Positions 1 to 10,298 of a DNA stretch of 64,000 nucleotides are shown here, piece after piece. The stretch comes from Apiosordaria backusii (lineage: Eukaryota; Ascomycota; Sordariomycetes; Sordariales; Lasiosphaeriaceae), in assembly GCA_030549205.1 (NCBI GenBank), contig JAUKTV010000017.1, forward strand, positions 310,001-374,000, read 5' to 3'. Numbering within the stretch: the first letter of the stretch is position 1; each line of letters starts with the position of its first letter. The notes under the pieces are model-generated. The model ran no database searches. It was given only the letters and a program-made list of their open reading frames with translations, and was not told the origin of the DNA. The position numbers and the translations under genes are program-made.

Positions 1-1018
1 TCCCTAGGCGTTCTCCTTGTCCCCACTCGAGAATGGCTTTCACCCACCGGTGGAGATGTGTAAAGTGTTTCGGACTTGATAGCAAGAAAGAGGCTACCCG
101 CTGAATGTAGACAACTAGATCGCCTTTGTCCTTGACTCCCCACGACACATATAGCTGTGCAAGGCTGTTATCGATGGTGAGACCGTAGCAGAGATTGGGA
201 ACATGTCTATTGCATCCAACATCTCCAAGTCGTGTGTTGAGTTGATTAACAGCCTGAAGGCAGGCGGCCAAAGCGCCAGCACACTGGTTCGCCGCAACCC
301 AGAGATTTCCTCCAGTCCCTGCTGTTGCCTTGAACTCGACGGCAAAGAAGGGGAACCAAAGGTCCGGGTTGCTGGCCGCCATTGCGTAATTAGTAATCTG
401 CCTATGGAGCCCCCGTAATGTAGTCAACTGTGCCGAGGTGAAGGTAGGTGTAACTGGATGCCCATAGAGCAGGTCGGGTCGTGGCTGCGTGACTGGCCAT
501 GATGCCGGCGCCGTCGGGAGGTTGGGTAGGAGGTGACGAGCCACATGCGCGTCGGCTATGGATAACAATCTTCCAATTGGGAAGCCGTTGGTGTTGCCTT
601 GGGGAAGGAGATGGATGTTTAAGAAGTCCCTGACAGCGGTCTCGCCGCAGCCCATACCTAGCGTATCCAGGCCGTAGATAGCCTTGGCCACAATCTCCGG
701 GGCGAGCTCAGGCATCTCGGCTGTTATGGAGGCGATCTGCCCCACGTGGGCGGCTACGGCATCGGGAAGCTGTTCGTGCGGATGCCGGAAGTTGATATGG
801 TTGTCCGCAAGGCAGTTGCGGCGGTAGAGTGGGTGCTTGACGCCCTCCATATCGTCGTCGTCGTCGTCTTGGTTAGAGGTTATGTCGGGGTAAGTGGCTA
901 GACCATCAATATCATTGCCTATGTGATGCCCGCCACAGCTACATATGTAATCTAGGTCGCTGTCCCGGCGTCGGGCAAGCCTGGCGGAACGACGCAGCTG
1001 CTGCATCGTGGCTGTCAT
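1..1018 (-). CDS. DUF7924-type fungal protein with PD-(D/E)XK-like core, 3' end cut by window edge
   Basis: An uninterrupted frame of 339 codons starts at the ATG read from 1018 and runs off the left end, so the C-terminus is missing. After a basic N-terminus (about residues 1-20) and a short poly-Asp stretch near residue 51 comes a conserved core. It holds a PRPDLLYGH segment and, about 55 residues later, FFAVEFKA followed by an LWVAANQCAGA segment. The Asp and the E-x-K spacing resemble the catalytic pattern of the PD-(D/E)XK nuclease fold. The VEFK...ANQC signature is that of DUF7924, a family abundant in Pezizomycotina with no established function. Whether it cuts DNA is inference. No intron is needed. 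The open frame was found by reading the reverse strand directly, since it lacks a stop inside the window. Confidence 0.75.
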   Translation of the reverse strand, partial: MTATMQQLRRSARLARRRDSDLDYICSCGGHHIGNDIDGLATYPDITSNQDDDDDDMEGVKHPLYRRNCLADNHINFRHPHEQLPDAVAAHVGQIASITAEMPELAPEIVAKAIYGLDTLGMGCGETAVRDFLNIHLLPQGNTNGFPIGRLLSIADAHVARHLLPNLPTAPASWPVTQPRPDLLYGHPVTPTFTSAQLTTLRGLHRQITNYAMAASNPDLWFPFFAVEFKATAGTGGNLWVAANQCAGALAACLQAVNQLNTRLGDVGCNRHVPNLCYGLTIDNSLAQLYVSWGVKDKGDLVVYIQRVASFLLSSPKHFTHLHRWVKAILEWGQGERLG

Positions 1019-2148
1019 GTGTGGTGTGTGTATCAGGATCTGTTTGTCAGAGTGAGACATGCACCGCAGAGAGGGAGGGGGAAAGAAAGAGAGACGCCAA
1101 AATGTTGGAGCTGTCTGACTTATCACTTGGGAGACTCAAAGGTCTTATTGCAGGCTTTGTCCGCAATGCCCTATCCGGATGTTTTGTCTTTGTGCAGACT
1201 TGAAACCGCACTTAGCTAGCTGGAACTGGTGACGGTGCGACAAAGCCTCCATAATGGGTCCAAGAGCTGCAGCTGGACACCTCACGGTTAGCCAGGTGAA
1301 GTAAACAGCTAGCTGCGAACGAAGGGATCGGTGCATATCTGATTAATTGATTGAAATTTCTGACGATTGGCGCGATGGCTATCGATAAGTGATATTCCAA
1401 AGCAGTGAAGCTGGTCTGTGACACGAGTGAAGCTGTTTTCTTCCAAAAGATACCCGTACTTTACACCTTTGTTTCTAATTCAATTTTTGGCCAAAATGGA
1501 AGCCGTCAACTTTCTGTGGTCTTTAGAAGTAGGTGGATTGTTGGAGACAAAGCCTCTTAGATCGTGCACACTTGCCTCAGACCTTCGCGTTGTTTTTCAG
1601 TAGACCATGGCAACTATAGCCGAGGCAGCCCAGAACAGTGACCCCCTCGCTCAGGCTGGCTCAGGCTAAGGCGGCAACGGCTCAGTTCCGAAGAAGAAAG
1701 AAGAGAAAGAGTCGATTCTGTGCTTTGCGAAGGACCCATAGAGGAGTGCCTTTGAACCGGGTAGCCATCACGGTGGCTGCACTAAAAGTTCGTATTGCTT
1801 CCATCACGAACGTTTGACGTATGTTCTTCGGGGAGTTCCTCGGAGTGATGCGTGTGACAGGCACCGAAGGCAAGTACGGCTGAGGTTCAGCTCAGCTCAT
1901 TCTGTCTCAATTGGGCAAGCAGTGCTTGCAGGTTGACAATGTCACGGATGTGGCTGCCGGGAATATTGCAGCAACTTGCAGCAAACAATCTTGTCTATGC
2001 AAAGCCCCCGCTGGTCAACACGATATCCAGCAAGCCAATGCCATAAAATAAGAGGGTAATCCACCAGCCCCTCATGAATGGAATTCCAACACTTTTCAGA
2101 CATTCGCAACAGTGCGCAAGTGTGAGATAACAGGTTTCCTTACTCGGT
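1019..2148. other. Intergenic, no gene recognised
   Basis: This 1.1-kb stretch holds only short open frames with no family resemblance or signal peptide. It must contain the promoter of the leftward DUF7924 gene and, at its right end, that of the rightward secreted protein. An AT-rich ATAAAATA element lies near 2043-2050, about 100 bases before the ATG at 2149. Confidence 0.6.
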
Positions 2149-3603
2149 ATGAAGAGCTTGAAGTCAAGCGTGGCTCTGGCCGTCGTTGCCCTCGCCGGCT
2201 TCGGTGCCGCAGCTGGATGTGCCGCTGACAAGTACGTGCAAGACTGCCCTGGACCCACATCACCTGCCCAGGGCCCCTCCCAACATCATGCTTAAATCTC
2301 TGACGCTGAACACAGCTGCTACCGTGCTCTTTTCCCTTGTCCGTCCCCCTCGGCCGTCTCTGTTGCTTCCGCCTTCTGCGCAACCATCACAGCTTCGGGG
2401 ACGACTGCCACCAACTATCCCACCAGAGCCACCAACGCTTGCGGAACTACTGCTGCTCGCTACATCTCGGCCTGTCAGTGCGGCCCAACCTGCTCCTACT
2501 TGACCGTTCTAGGGACCACTTCTACATCCACCTCCCCCCAGTCGACCTCAACTGCCTCAGCCTGCGAGGCGCCCCCCACATCCACAACCTCCACCTGTGA
2601 AGCAACGCCCACCAACGGCAATCTTCTCTCTGGCGACTTTGAGTGCGGAGTAGTTCCCTGGACAGCCCAAGTCTTTGAGCCATTCACTAACGTCTACGGA
2701 ATCTCGGTGGCCACCCCCGGCTTGACCAACGTCAAATCCTTCCAGACCCAGTTCCTTGGTCCTAACAACTGCGCCACAACTTGTACATACGCACGAATCA
2801 CTTCCCCTGTCTTCCCCGTGACGCCAGGAGCCAAATACAAATACACTTTCGCGACCTGGTTCGACGGCGTGACCAGAGGCTTCGTGGGCACCAAGATCAA
2901 CGACCGCACCGGTAGAACCGTCAGCGCCCTCGATTACCCAGTCTCGAAATGGCGCTTCCACCACTATCCCTTTCAAGCCAACGCAACCGAGAATCAGGTT
3001 TCCGTCTTCTTTGAGTGGCTCAACGTCGAGTCCAAGCTCGACAGCATCACCTTTGCGCCCGTCACAGCTTACTGCGGGAGCACGCCTCCCATCGGAACCC
3101 TCCCAGACGGAGAGTTTGAGTGTGGCATGGGTGCATGGACGCAGCAAAAGCCAGATCCAGCCGTCACGGCAGGTGTGGTTAACCTGGCGGCCGACAGCCT
3201 GTACACCAATAGCTTTCCCATGGGCGACTACGCGTGGAGAGTTGTCTCCCCTGGCACTCCCGATCCCGCCAACCAGGAGCTACACGTCAGCGCGAGGGTC
3301 ATCAGTGGTGTTATGTCGGTGACACCGGGAAAGAAGTACCTGGTGTATTTCACTTCGTTTTTCAGCAACAGGACGGTTGGGTCTGTAGGGGTCATGATTA
3401 ACAACTCGCCTATTTACACGAGGAATCCGAACGATTCCGCACAGGGCGTCCCAACTTACTTTGCCCCGAACCACATCCTTTGGACTGCGCCTGTTGGGCT
3501 GACAAGCGCGAGTGTCAAGATTGAGGCGCTCATGTTTGGTGCTGGCACGATCGCGATTGATAGTGTGCTTTTTGTGGAGGTGAATGACAGTGTTGTTGGG
3601 TGA
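2149..3603 (+). CDS. Secreted protein with two CBM/cenC-like beta-sandwich repeats
   Basis: Two exons, 2149-2231 and 2316-3603, give 456 residues. The intron is GTACGT...ACAG with a CTGAC/CTGAA branch region. The N-terminus is a typical signal peptide (basic MKSLKSS, then an Ala/Val/Leu core ending in AAAG). A Cys-rich module (about residues 24-85) follows, then a Thr/Ser/Pro linker. Two copies of a roughly 150-residue unit come next, each opening with a [DE]FECG...W motif (LLSGDFECG and LPDGEFECG). They resemble the galactose-binding-like CBM4_9/CenC folds seen in many uncharacterised fungal secreted proteins. The joined frame extends the obvious open frame upstream in phase, which supports the intron. 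Carbohydrate or cell-wall binding is inferred; no catalytic motif is visible. Confidence 0.8.
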
Positions 3604-4543
3604 TTGTCACCCTTTTAGAGGACCATCTTGGCAATGCGGACGTTGGTTTTGCCGTATGGACTGGGGTAGACAATTAGGAAGGCAATTGAATGTGTCGCGG
3701 CGCTGGATGTGTCGGGCCTTTACTGCTATCGTCTCTTACGAACTGCCCTGCTGCTCTGTTGATAATCATCTCTCCAGTTGAATTTTGACCTCAACTTTCT
3801 CCGAGAGGCCGCCTGTTCCCAAGAAAACCGCCATGGTCTTCAATCTTACTGATCCTGTGTATTTACCGCATGAATCATGATGAAGACTAGTTATTGAGCC
3901 GGTGCAGATGAAAGATTAACAAAGTAAGGGGAGCAGCAGGTTTGTAAACAATCAACTCGTGTTAGCTTGGACGTTGCCGTTCGAGAACTCTGGGAAGCAA
4001 CGGATCAACAGTACCCTCCCTCAGCCCGGCTGTGTAGCTGGAACTGCTTGATGCTGTCAGGAGCGCACCACGCCCTTTTCCGTCTACCGCTGGCACAAGG
4101 ACGGGAAGGAGAGTGGTATCCCAATGGCACCAAAGTCTTGAAACGAGGGATTGGTGTGGGTGTCTAGACAGCAAGTACTGACGGCTTTTGAAGTCCCAGC
4201 CAGAGCAGAACGCAGCTGCCACGATGCAGACCGCGCAGTCTCCGGCCGATTGGATAATGAAAGTGTCAATCGGCAAGTGCCAGCATGGCCAACGAGAGCA
4301 ACAAGGCACCGGAGCGGACGTTAACTTCCGAAGGCAGTGACAGGCGGGCGAGCGTCACCACCTTTAAGACCCCAAATTCATCAGCCAAACCACGAACTCT
4401 CCCTTGAACTTCAACTCTCGTCTAACCACCACACAACCCACATCTCTGCTCTCTCTCGTCTTGTATTGCTTCGTTGCATTACTTCTGGCTGTCATTCTTT
4501 ACCATTTTAGGGACTTCCAACACCACACTTCCTGGATTTGACA
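3604..4543. other. Intergenic, promoter region of the GPI protein gene
   Basis: No supported gene. It probably contains the 3' UTR of the preceding secreted-protein gene and, from about 4360 on, a C/T- and A-rich leader typical of fungal 5' UTRs (CAACTCTCG, CACCACACAACCC) just upstream of the ATG at 4544. Confidence 0.5.
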
Positions 4544-5515
4544 ATGCCTCCATCAACATTCTTTTGGCTTGCAGGCGCCATGACCCTCGCCGCAGTCGGC
4601 GCTCAAGGGACCCTGCTTCCAACAACACCCATCTTCCCCATCCCGTTTTCCACACCCAGCTCCCAATATGGCGGATCCATCTCTTTCCCAGCTCCAGGGT
4701 ACCGTGGACCTGGTGCTACACAAACTTTCATTCTCCCGACTCCACCACCGAACCGCCCGAGCACGAGCAGCCGGCCGAAGAAGCCCAAGAACAACCTCAC
4801 GAAGGTTGTCACAGCCGTAAATACACCCCGGAAGACGCCCTTCGTGCAACCAACAGGGGGATGGAGGTCACTGGAATACCCATACACTACAGGTAGGCGC
4901 ACTCAGCGGTACATGTTCGAACGGGCTCCCGCGGACTGCGCATCACAGACATCTTATCTGACGGCTTTGGCGGCACAACAACCCGTGTTCCCACCCGAGC
5001 TTCAGTCTCTGGCTGAAAAGCACAAGGTCTGGTTCAGTGCCTGCGGTCCCACCTTTGAGAACGCCGCCGACCCCTCTTTCGACCCACAAGCCTTTACGCC
5101 CGCCTTTCAGGCCTGGCAGGATACTCTGGCCACGAACCTCAGGAGACTGATGAACGCCTGCCACAATTCACAAGAGACCGTCGATGCCATTGATCGGGAC
5201 CCGTGCCTGCGCGGCTTGCTTGCTCAGGCGCCTGTCATTCCTCTTGGCCCTCTTCCGGAGGGTGAACAGGCTACATTCACGACTTTGTTTACCATTGAGA
5301 TTCCTGACCCGACTCCCGTACCGGCTGACCCTGTGACGGTTACGGAGATGTCGACTGCGTGGCTCACGGCCACCATGGTTGTGGAGGAGAACAGGACGGT
5401 GGTTATTGATGAGCCGAGGACGAAGAGTGAGGGTATTCGTGGAGTTGCATTGTCCATGACTGCGTTGGTGGCTGGTATGTTGGCGGGGCTTTTTGTCTTT
5501 GCGTCCCAGCTGTGA
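4544..5515 (+). CDS. Predicted GPI-anchored secreted protein, function unknown
   Basis: Single exon of 323 residues from the ATG at 4544, which opens the signal peptide MPPSTFFWLAGAMTLAAVGAQG. A Pro/Thr/Ser-rich segment (about residues 22-105) precedes a moderately conserved-looking, Cys-containing domain (CASQTSYL...CGPTFENAA...CHNSQETV...CLRGLLAQ). The last 25 residues form a hydrophobic tail (VALSMTALVAGMLAGLFVF) with small residues ahead of it, as in GPI-anchored cell-wall proteins. No enzyme motif is seen. The family is not recognised. The four Cys in the middle domain could form two disulfides. Location at the plasma membrane or wall is inferred from the two terminal signals. Confidence 0.75.
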   Translation: MPPSTFFWLAGAMTLAAVGAQGTLLPTTPIFPIPFSTPSSQYGGSISFPAPGYRGPGATQTFILPTPPPNRPSTSSRPKKPKNNLTKVVTAVNTPRKTPFVQPTGGWRSLEYPYTTGRRTQRYMFERAPADCASQTSYLTALAAQQPVFPPELQSLAEKHKVWFSACGPTFENAADPSFDPQAFTPAFQAWQDTLATNLRRLMNACHNSQETVDAIDRDPCLRGLLAQAPVIPLGPLPEGEQATFTTLFTIEIPDPTPVPADPVTVTEMSTAWLTATMVVEENRTVVIDEPRTKSEGIRGVALSMTALVAGMLAGLFVFASQL

Positions 5516-6240
5516 GCGGATGGAATTTGGGAGGATACACTTGGCATCATCACAAGATGGCAGAACTTGATAATTGAGACGGGAAAACCTATGGTGGTGG
5601 TGGTTTTGTAATATCTGTCCTCGAGTAGCCCTAATGATCAGTAATACTTTCTGTCGCCATGCTGTCTTCTATGATATGTGTCTTGTTGGCCTTGAAATCT
5701 TGATGGTACGCGGAGTAGCTTCCACATCCATAAGCGTTCCTGTTTTGCGGTGAGAGTCTTTTGTCCCAGTGCTCGCGGAACTCTGGCCCTTGCCCTCTAA
5801 CGGGACCACATCCCTCAACTCGCAACCGACAGAAGGTGGGGAGTGCGGTCAATTCGCCATGTGCTAAGGCTCATCATTGGCCATTTTTGCTCGCCCTGAT
5901 GTCCTTCTTTCAAAAGCGCTTTCTTGTTCTTGTACACAGTGTTGTGGCGGAACTCTGCAATGCAATCTCCGGGCGATTATTTCTGGGTGAACAACTTGAC
6001 CCCCAGAGAGCGCAACCCTCAAACCCATTACATTGAAGTTCTGCGACAATGAACACAGCAGGACCGACATGACATGAAGATACCGGAGAAAAGACAACAT
6101 CAAATATCTGCCCAGCCAAACCGTCTCGTGTCCTAGAGTTCGACGATGTTTCCCTCGATTCTTATTGTTGTTGTAAGCTTCATGTTTTATTCGCCGAAGG
6201 TGACCCCCCCCCCGCGAAGCGGGAGATCCCTTGCTAAAAT
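5516..6240. other. Intergenic, includes a C10 run
   Basis: No gene recognised. Short frames on both strands show no conserved motif. A homopolymer of ten C lies at 6204-6213. The cytochrome b5 and FAD domains expected beyond the 3' end of the adjacent nitrate reductase relic are not found here. Confidence 0.5.
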
Positions 6241-6726
6241 CTATCTAACGATAGGTAGGTGCCAGGCATACACTAGCCATACATGAAGATGTATGTTTAT
6301 AGGTACGGAATTCAAGCCGATGGGTATCCAACCTCCCGTCAGTGTGCCAGACTCTGTGGGATGATGGAAGCGGACCGCGGCTGCAGTCTTGTCCCCAGTG
6401 CCGGTGATAATTTCCGACTTGACAGTATACCACGAGTTATTCATCATGCCCATCAGACTCCACTTTGTGGGCTCCGGCTGCACATTCTTGGTGACATCTG
6501 AGCACCTCACGGTGATCCCTGGGGATCGTATCAGGTCTGACACCTCCACATCAGCATGCCAGAATAGCCACGTCCAGAACTTGTTGCCATGGCGGATGGC
6601 ATATTCTGGAAATTTTCGGGTTGCAAACAGCCATGTCTCGCCGCCGTCCACGGAAACTTCAACCTGCTGTATTTCATGGCCGCCGCCATTGTATGCATAC
6701 CATAGTGGGAATTTGAGCCGTCACGT

Positions 6727-6878
6727 AGAGTCTACCCCGTCAAACAGAGTCTATAGGGTCAAATAGAGTCTATAGGGTCAAACAGAGTCTATAGGGTCAA
6801 ACAGAGTCTATAGGGTCAAATAGAGTCTATAGGGTCAAACAGAGTCTACAGGGTTAAATAGAGTCTATAGGCCAGGCC
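6727..6878. repeat. Eight tandem 19-bp units in the MITE
   Basis: The unit AGAGTCTATAGGGTCAAAC starts at 6727, 6746, 6765, 6784, 6803, 6822, 6841 and 6860, with no length drift. Most differences are C/T at CpA-type positions (CAAAC versus CAAAT before AG; TACAG versus TATAG; GTCAA versus GTTAA). The first and last units diverge more. Confidence 0.95.
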
Positions 6879-7093
6879 CACTTACACCCACTGAAGCCGT
6901 AAGGGGTACCTGCCGTACACCCCCTATATAGTTCCTTCTTCCTACCCCTGGCTCGTTCAATTAGCTACTGGCTCAGTGGCCCAGTGGCCGACGCTGCCGT
7001 CCACCTAGTAAGTCTTCTACTGTTCAATAGGCTCATGTTCAATCCCAGTTACGTCCTACCTCACTAACCTTCTTCTTTTCTAACGCTTTCAAT

Positions 7094-7172
7094 TAGTGGT
7101 CTTCCACTGGCCTACCCACTGGCCCAGTTGACAGTGGAATTGAACAGCGGCCAGCTTAGTGGAAGACCACTA
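7094..7172. repeat. Internal hairpin of the MITE (15-bp perfect arms)
   Basis: TAGTGGTCTTCCACT at 7094-7108 is the exact reverse complement of 7158-7172. The 49-base loop contains further ACTGG/CCAGT repeats, so the region could fold into an extended cruciform. Confidence 0.9.
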
Positions 7173-8869
7173 GGCTAGCCACTGTGATTTTTGATCAATA
7201 TAGGCCCTGGGGTGTAGACTCTGTTGACTTAATTGAATCAATTTGATATACAGACACAATTTGACTACCATACAGATACAATTCAACTGGGCCCACACCC
7301 GCTGTGGTACCCTTGCAAGATGTACATCTCGCCTTTCTTCACATCTTGCAGCGAGATTTCCTCCCCCTCAGCTGGTTTTATCACGACGGAGTTCATATTC
7401 TGCTCGTAACAGGCGGTACTGGGATGGTGGAACAAGACTTTGGCGGCCTTGCTTTCTTTGGCCAGCACCCAAGACGGCATCACTCTGTTGCCCCAATATG
7501 TGGTAGTAGCTCGTATTCTCGTGACCTACTGAGTGATCCATATTCGACGCAGCCATTTCACGCAATGACCGCCGATGTATCCGGGGATGATGAGGCGGAC
7601 TGGGTACCCGTGATCAGGTGGCAAGGGCAGGTCATTCATGTACATGGCTAGGATTACGTCGTTGGAAGGGTTCATCGCATACTCGAGCGGAATGGAGGTT
7701 TCGTAGGTAAGGGCCTTCTGAGGGGGAGTCTGCGCCAGCAAAGTTGACGTAGAGTCCTTCAGTCGAAGGACTAGGAGCAGAGATGTCGCACCTTATGAGC
7801 ACGTCACGAAGCAAGGGACCTTTCCCGTATGCACATCCCACCGAGGCCGCGCCGTTGTTGGCGCCTTTGGTCTTGCGCTGGAGGTTGAGTTCCTTTCTTC
7901 TGTTGCCGGTACAAGCCATCGCAACGGGGATGTTGATCTTTGAGTCGTGGAAGTCGTCCTTCAGCTGGTCCATAGTGAGGGTTGTTGTTTTGCCCTCGAG
8001 GTCTGCAATGTCGAGACGGTGAAGCTCTCAGAGGAGACGGGGGACGGGGCCATGGTTGCGGATGTAGTGAAGCTCATTCGGGGTGATCAACCCGCCGTCA
8101 AGTAGCCGAGTTAAGGGGGGCTCGGCGTTCATGGGGTGTTTGCCTGTCCACCGGATCAAGTCTGGACATCGAGGGAGCCAATTGTCGGGGGTGAACTGGT
8201 CTTGCTCTTCGATGGAGATTGAGGAGCGATTGTGCTTCTGAGGGCATTGTTGTTTTCCGTCGTTTTGTCGTAGGTGGGAAATTTATGTCCCCTCGCTTGT
8301 TATCGACTCCAGCAAGGTACGTTCTTGGGGGCTCAGCTCGGGTCCGCTGCCATCTGTCTTTTGCCTCCACACTTCCTCATTTCGTCCTTGTCCGCTGCTG
8401 ACAGCTTTTACCGGCTCCTTTTCCTGTCCGGCTTTTCCTTCCCTTTTCCTCTTTTCAAGGTTGGCAGGCCACGGCTCCACATTCTTGACCCAATCTTCCG
8501 TCGTCTCGAGGACGTACCTCCACCCGAGCGATCTGTTTTCTGGGTGCCGGAGGTGGAAGGAGTACTGGTGCTCAATGACGTCGCGAAAGTTGACTAGATC
8601 GCCAGAGTTGATCTTTTGTCTTAGCTCTGATCGCTTCCGAACAGCATCGGCGATTTCTTGGGCGTGTTCTTTCTCTGCAGCTTCATGGTCGACCACCGGG
8701 TGGTCTTGGTCGTAGTCGGGATGGGTAATGCCGGTTCGGCCGCCCTCTCCGTTCTTGAAGCCGATGCTATGGATCTTCGCTTGGTCCAGTCGGGTTCGTT
8801 GCGGATTTCTGACTTCGAGGAGCCGGTGTGAGGTTTGACTTTGACTTCCCAGGGGATGTGGTGTGGCAT

Positions 8870-9468
8870 TGCGGGTTGGTGGTGTGCTGGAGCGGCTGGT
8901 TGAGAAAGGGGAGATGCCTATATGGGGATAGATGGGAAAGATGATGTATCAAATCACAAATGTTGATCAATACCGAGGATACTGCCTGGTTGAGAGGGAG
9001 ATGAGGTCCGTGACCGAGATGGATGACGTTGGTCGGAGGTCATGGCTGTTCATTTCTGATGACATGATAGACAAGTCAAGGGTAGGTTGCGAGTTTTTCT
9101 GAGAATGCATTATATCTTAAAATTTGCACTGTCGATATGAACTGCTAAAAGGGCTGTTGACGAGCTTGTGTCGAAGTCTTTCTTTCCCGTCAAGCTCAGA
9201 GCCTCAGGGGTTCAGGGGCACCACACCAGACCAGCGCCATTTCCACCAAATGTATCTTGGCGCACCCGCGTTACCTGCTCAGTGGAACTACATTTGCCTG
9301 TGTTGCCATTCCCAAGACAGACAAACAAAGGAACGCGCAAAGGCACTGGGGCTAAGGCACTGGAGAGTTGTGTGGGTGGGTGCAAAGAACACTTTCCACA
9401 TTGTTGTGCATCATAGGGCTCAGCCCGGGGTGCTGCTGCCATCCAACAATTGGAAACAACTCTCCAAA
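8870..9468. other. Intergenic between nitrate reductase relic and tRNA-Gln
   Basis: No gene recognised on either strand; likely old promoter DNA of the nitrate reductase relic plus tRNA flank. Confidence 0.5.
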
Positions 9469-9540
9469 GGTTCTATAGTGTAGCGGTTATCACTCCGGAT
9501 TCTGATTCCGGCAACCCCGGTTCGAGTCCGGGTAGGACCT
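9469..9540 (+). tRNA. tRNA-Gln (CTG anticodon)
   Basis: 72 bases fold as a standard cloverleaf. The acceptor is GGTTCTA with TAGGACC (one G-T pair), discriminator T. The D arm contains AGTGTAGCGGTTATCA and the anticodon stem CCGGA/TCCGG encloses the loop TTCTGAT (anticodon CTG). The T arm is CCCCGGTTCGAGTCCGGGG-like. No intron. A T5 run at 9544-9548 on the same strand is a plausible RNA polymerase III terminator. Confidence 0.95.
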
Positions 9541-9876
9541 CATCTTTTTCTTCCGTTTACCTACCCTACCAACACATTCTTTCTCACGAACCAGATCTTT
9601 TCTCCTGTCCAACTTTTTGTGCCACCTGTCAAGCAATCACTCGACTGCCTCAAGCCACCCAATCACGTGCCAATGACTCGCGATAAAAGCTAAGTATTGT
9701 GGACCTGCCACCTGCAGACTGCCGAAGATCCACATCCCACAGACGGAAAAAAAAGAGTTTCCAATGTCACACCAGACAATGCCAGTGACTCACAATCCTA
9801 TGAGGACAAGCCACAACAATATAAACTTTACTTTGAGGATGGAAAAATATCAAACAGGCTTGAACGTAACAAACCA
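9541..9876. other. Spacer between two tRNA genes
   Basis: 336 bases with no recognisable gene; the Pol III terminator of tRNA-Gln is at its left end. Confidence 0.5.
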
Positions 9877-9948
9877 AGCTGCATGGCGCAGCGGAAGCGC
9901 GCCGGGCTCATAACCCGGAGGTCACTCGATCGAAACGAGTTGCAGCTA
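9877..9948 (+). tRNA. Initiator tRNA-Met (CAT), copy 1
   Basis: 72 bases with the eukaryotic initiator hallmarks: an A1:T72 end pair (AGCTGCA/TGCAGCT plus A), three G:C pairs closing the anticodon stem around CTCATAA, and a T loop ATCGAAA with A at positions 54 and 60 instead of TTC. No intron. A T4 run follows within 12 bases. A second copy lies at 53948-54019 on the other strand and differs at pair 7:66 (A:T here, G:C there). Confidence 0.95.
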
Positions 9949-10298
9949 AAGCATCAATTTTCTTTTTTTGAGTTTTGTTTTTCCTTTCTGGTATATCGCA
10001 TACATACATGCCCACACTTGTCTGGTCCCCACTACCCAGCCCATCACAAGAGCACTTATCACCTTCCGGCGGCACCCCAACATGACAACAAGTGATTCAA
10101 AAATAAAAATAAAAGTCATCAGCAATCAATCTGTCATTAAGGAAAACATCCATAACAAAATAACGATAACATGTGAAAATCCAAATTCCAAATGGTATCA
10201 AGAAACCGCAACAGAACAAAAACACCAAGATATCCCGCTTATTACATCCCTCCGTAAACTCAAACCGTCATGACGAGTCATTCTGTCACCCAGTTCTC
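9949..10298. other. Short AT-rich intergenic, 3' side of the oxygenase gene
   Basis: AT-rich spacer with no gene seen. The oxygenase stop codon lies at its right end, so it contains that gene's 3' UTR, converging on the tRNA-Met gene. Confidence 0.5.

Larger units (their letters stand above)
6700..7307. mobile_element. 608-bp MITE-like element with TA target duplication, inside the nitrate reductase relic
   Basis: Removing 6700-7307 plus one TA restores the uninterrupted nitrate reductase segment (ILQGYAYNGGG in protein terms), so both ends are fixed by homology. The element is flanked by TA (6698-6699 and 7308-7309). It begins CCATAGTGGG and ends CCCGCTGTGG, that is, imperfect terminal inverted repeats CCAYAGYGGG differing only by C/T transitions. 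TA duplication and short inverted ends suit the Tc1/mariner superfamily. No transposase frame is present, so it is non-autonomous. Inside lie eight 19-bp repeats, a TATATA segment near 6926, and a 15-bp hairpin. Confidence 0.85.
6241..8869 (-). pseudogene. Nitrate reductase (NiaD/NIT-3 family) pseudogene, transposon-split and C-terminally truncated
   Basis: Read leftward from 8869, fragments match fungal assimilatory nitrate reductase in order. They are an N-terminal segment with LVNFRDVI and LRHPENRSLGWRYVL, the molybdenum-pterin domain (TGKHPMNAEPPL, GLITPNELHYIRNHGPVPRL, INIPVAMACTGNRRKELN, DHGYPVRLIIPGY), and the dimerisation domain (RHGNKFWTWLFWH, MGMMNNSWYTV). The frame is broken several ways: a shift near 8815; an in-frame TAA near 8275; a TGA where Trp/Phe is usual (near 8030); a shift at the C run near 7730; two compensating shifts near 7510-7550; and a 608-bp MITE (6700-7307) inside the conserved GYAYNGGG segment. 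Reading stops at about 6241, so the heme-b5 and FAD/NAD(P)H domains are absent. No nitrite reductase or nitrate transporter gene lies nearby. It is non-functional as nitrate reductase; a functional copy elsewhere is likely but unseen. Confidence 0.88.

Noticed and set aside
6241..9540. Nitrate assimilation cluster
   Set aside because: The reductase is a relic and no nitrite reductase or transporter is present.
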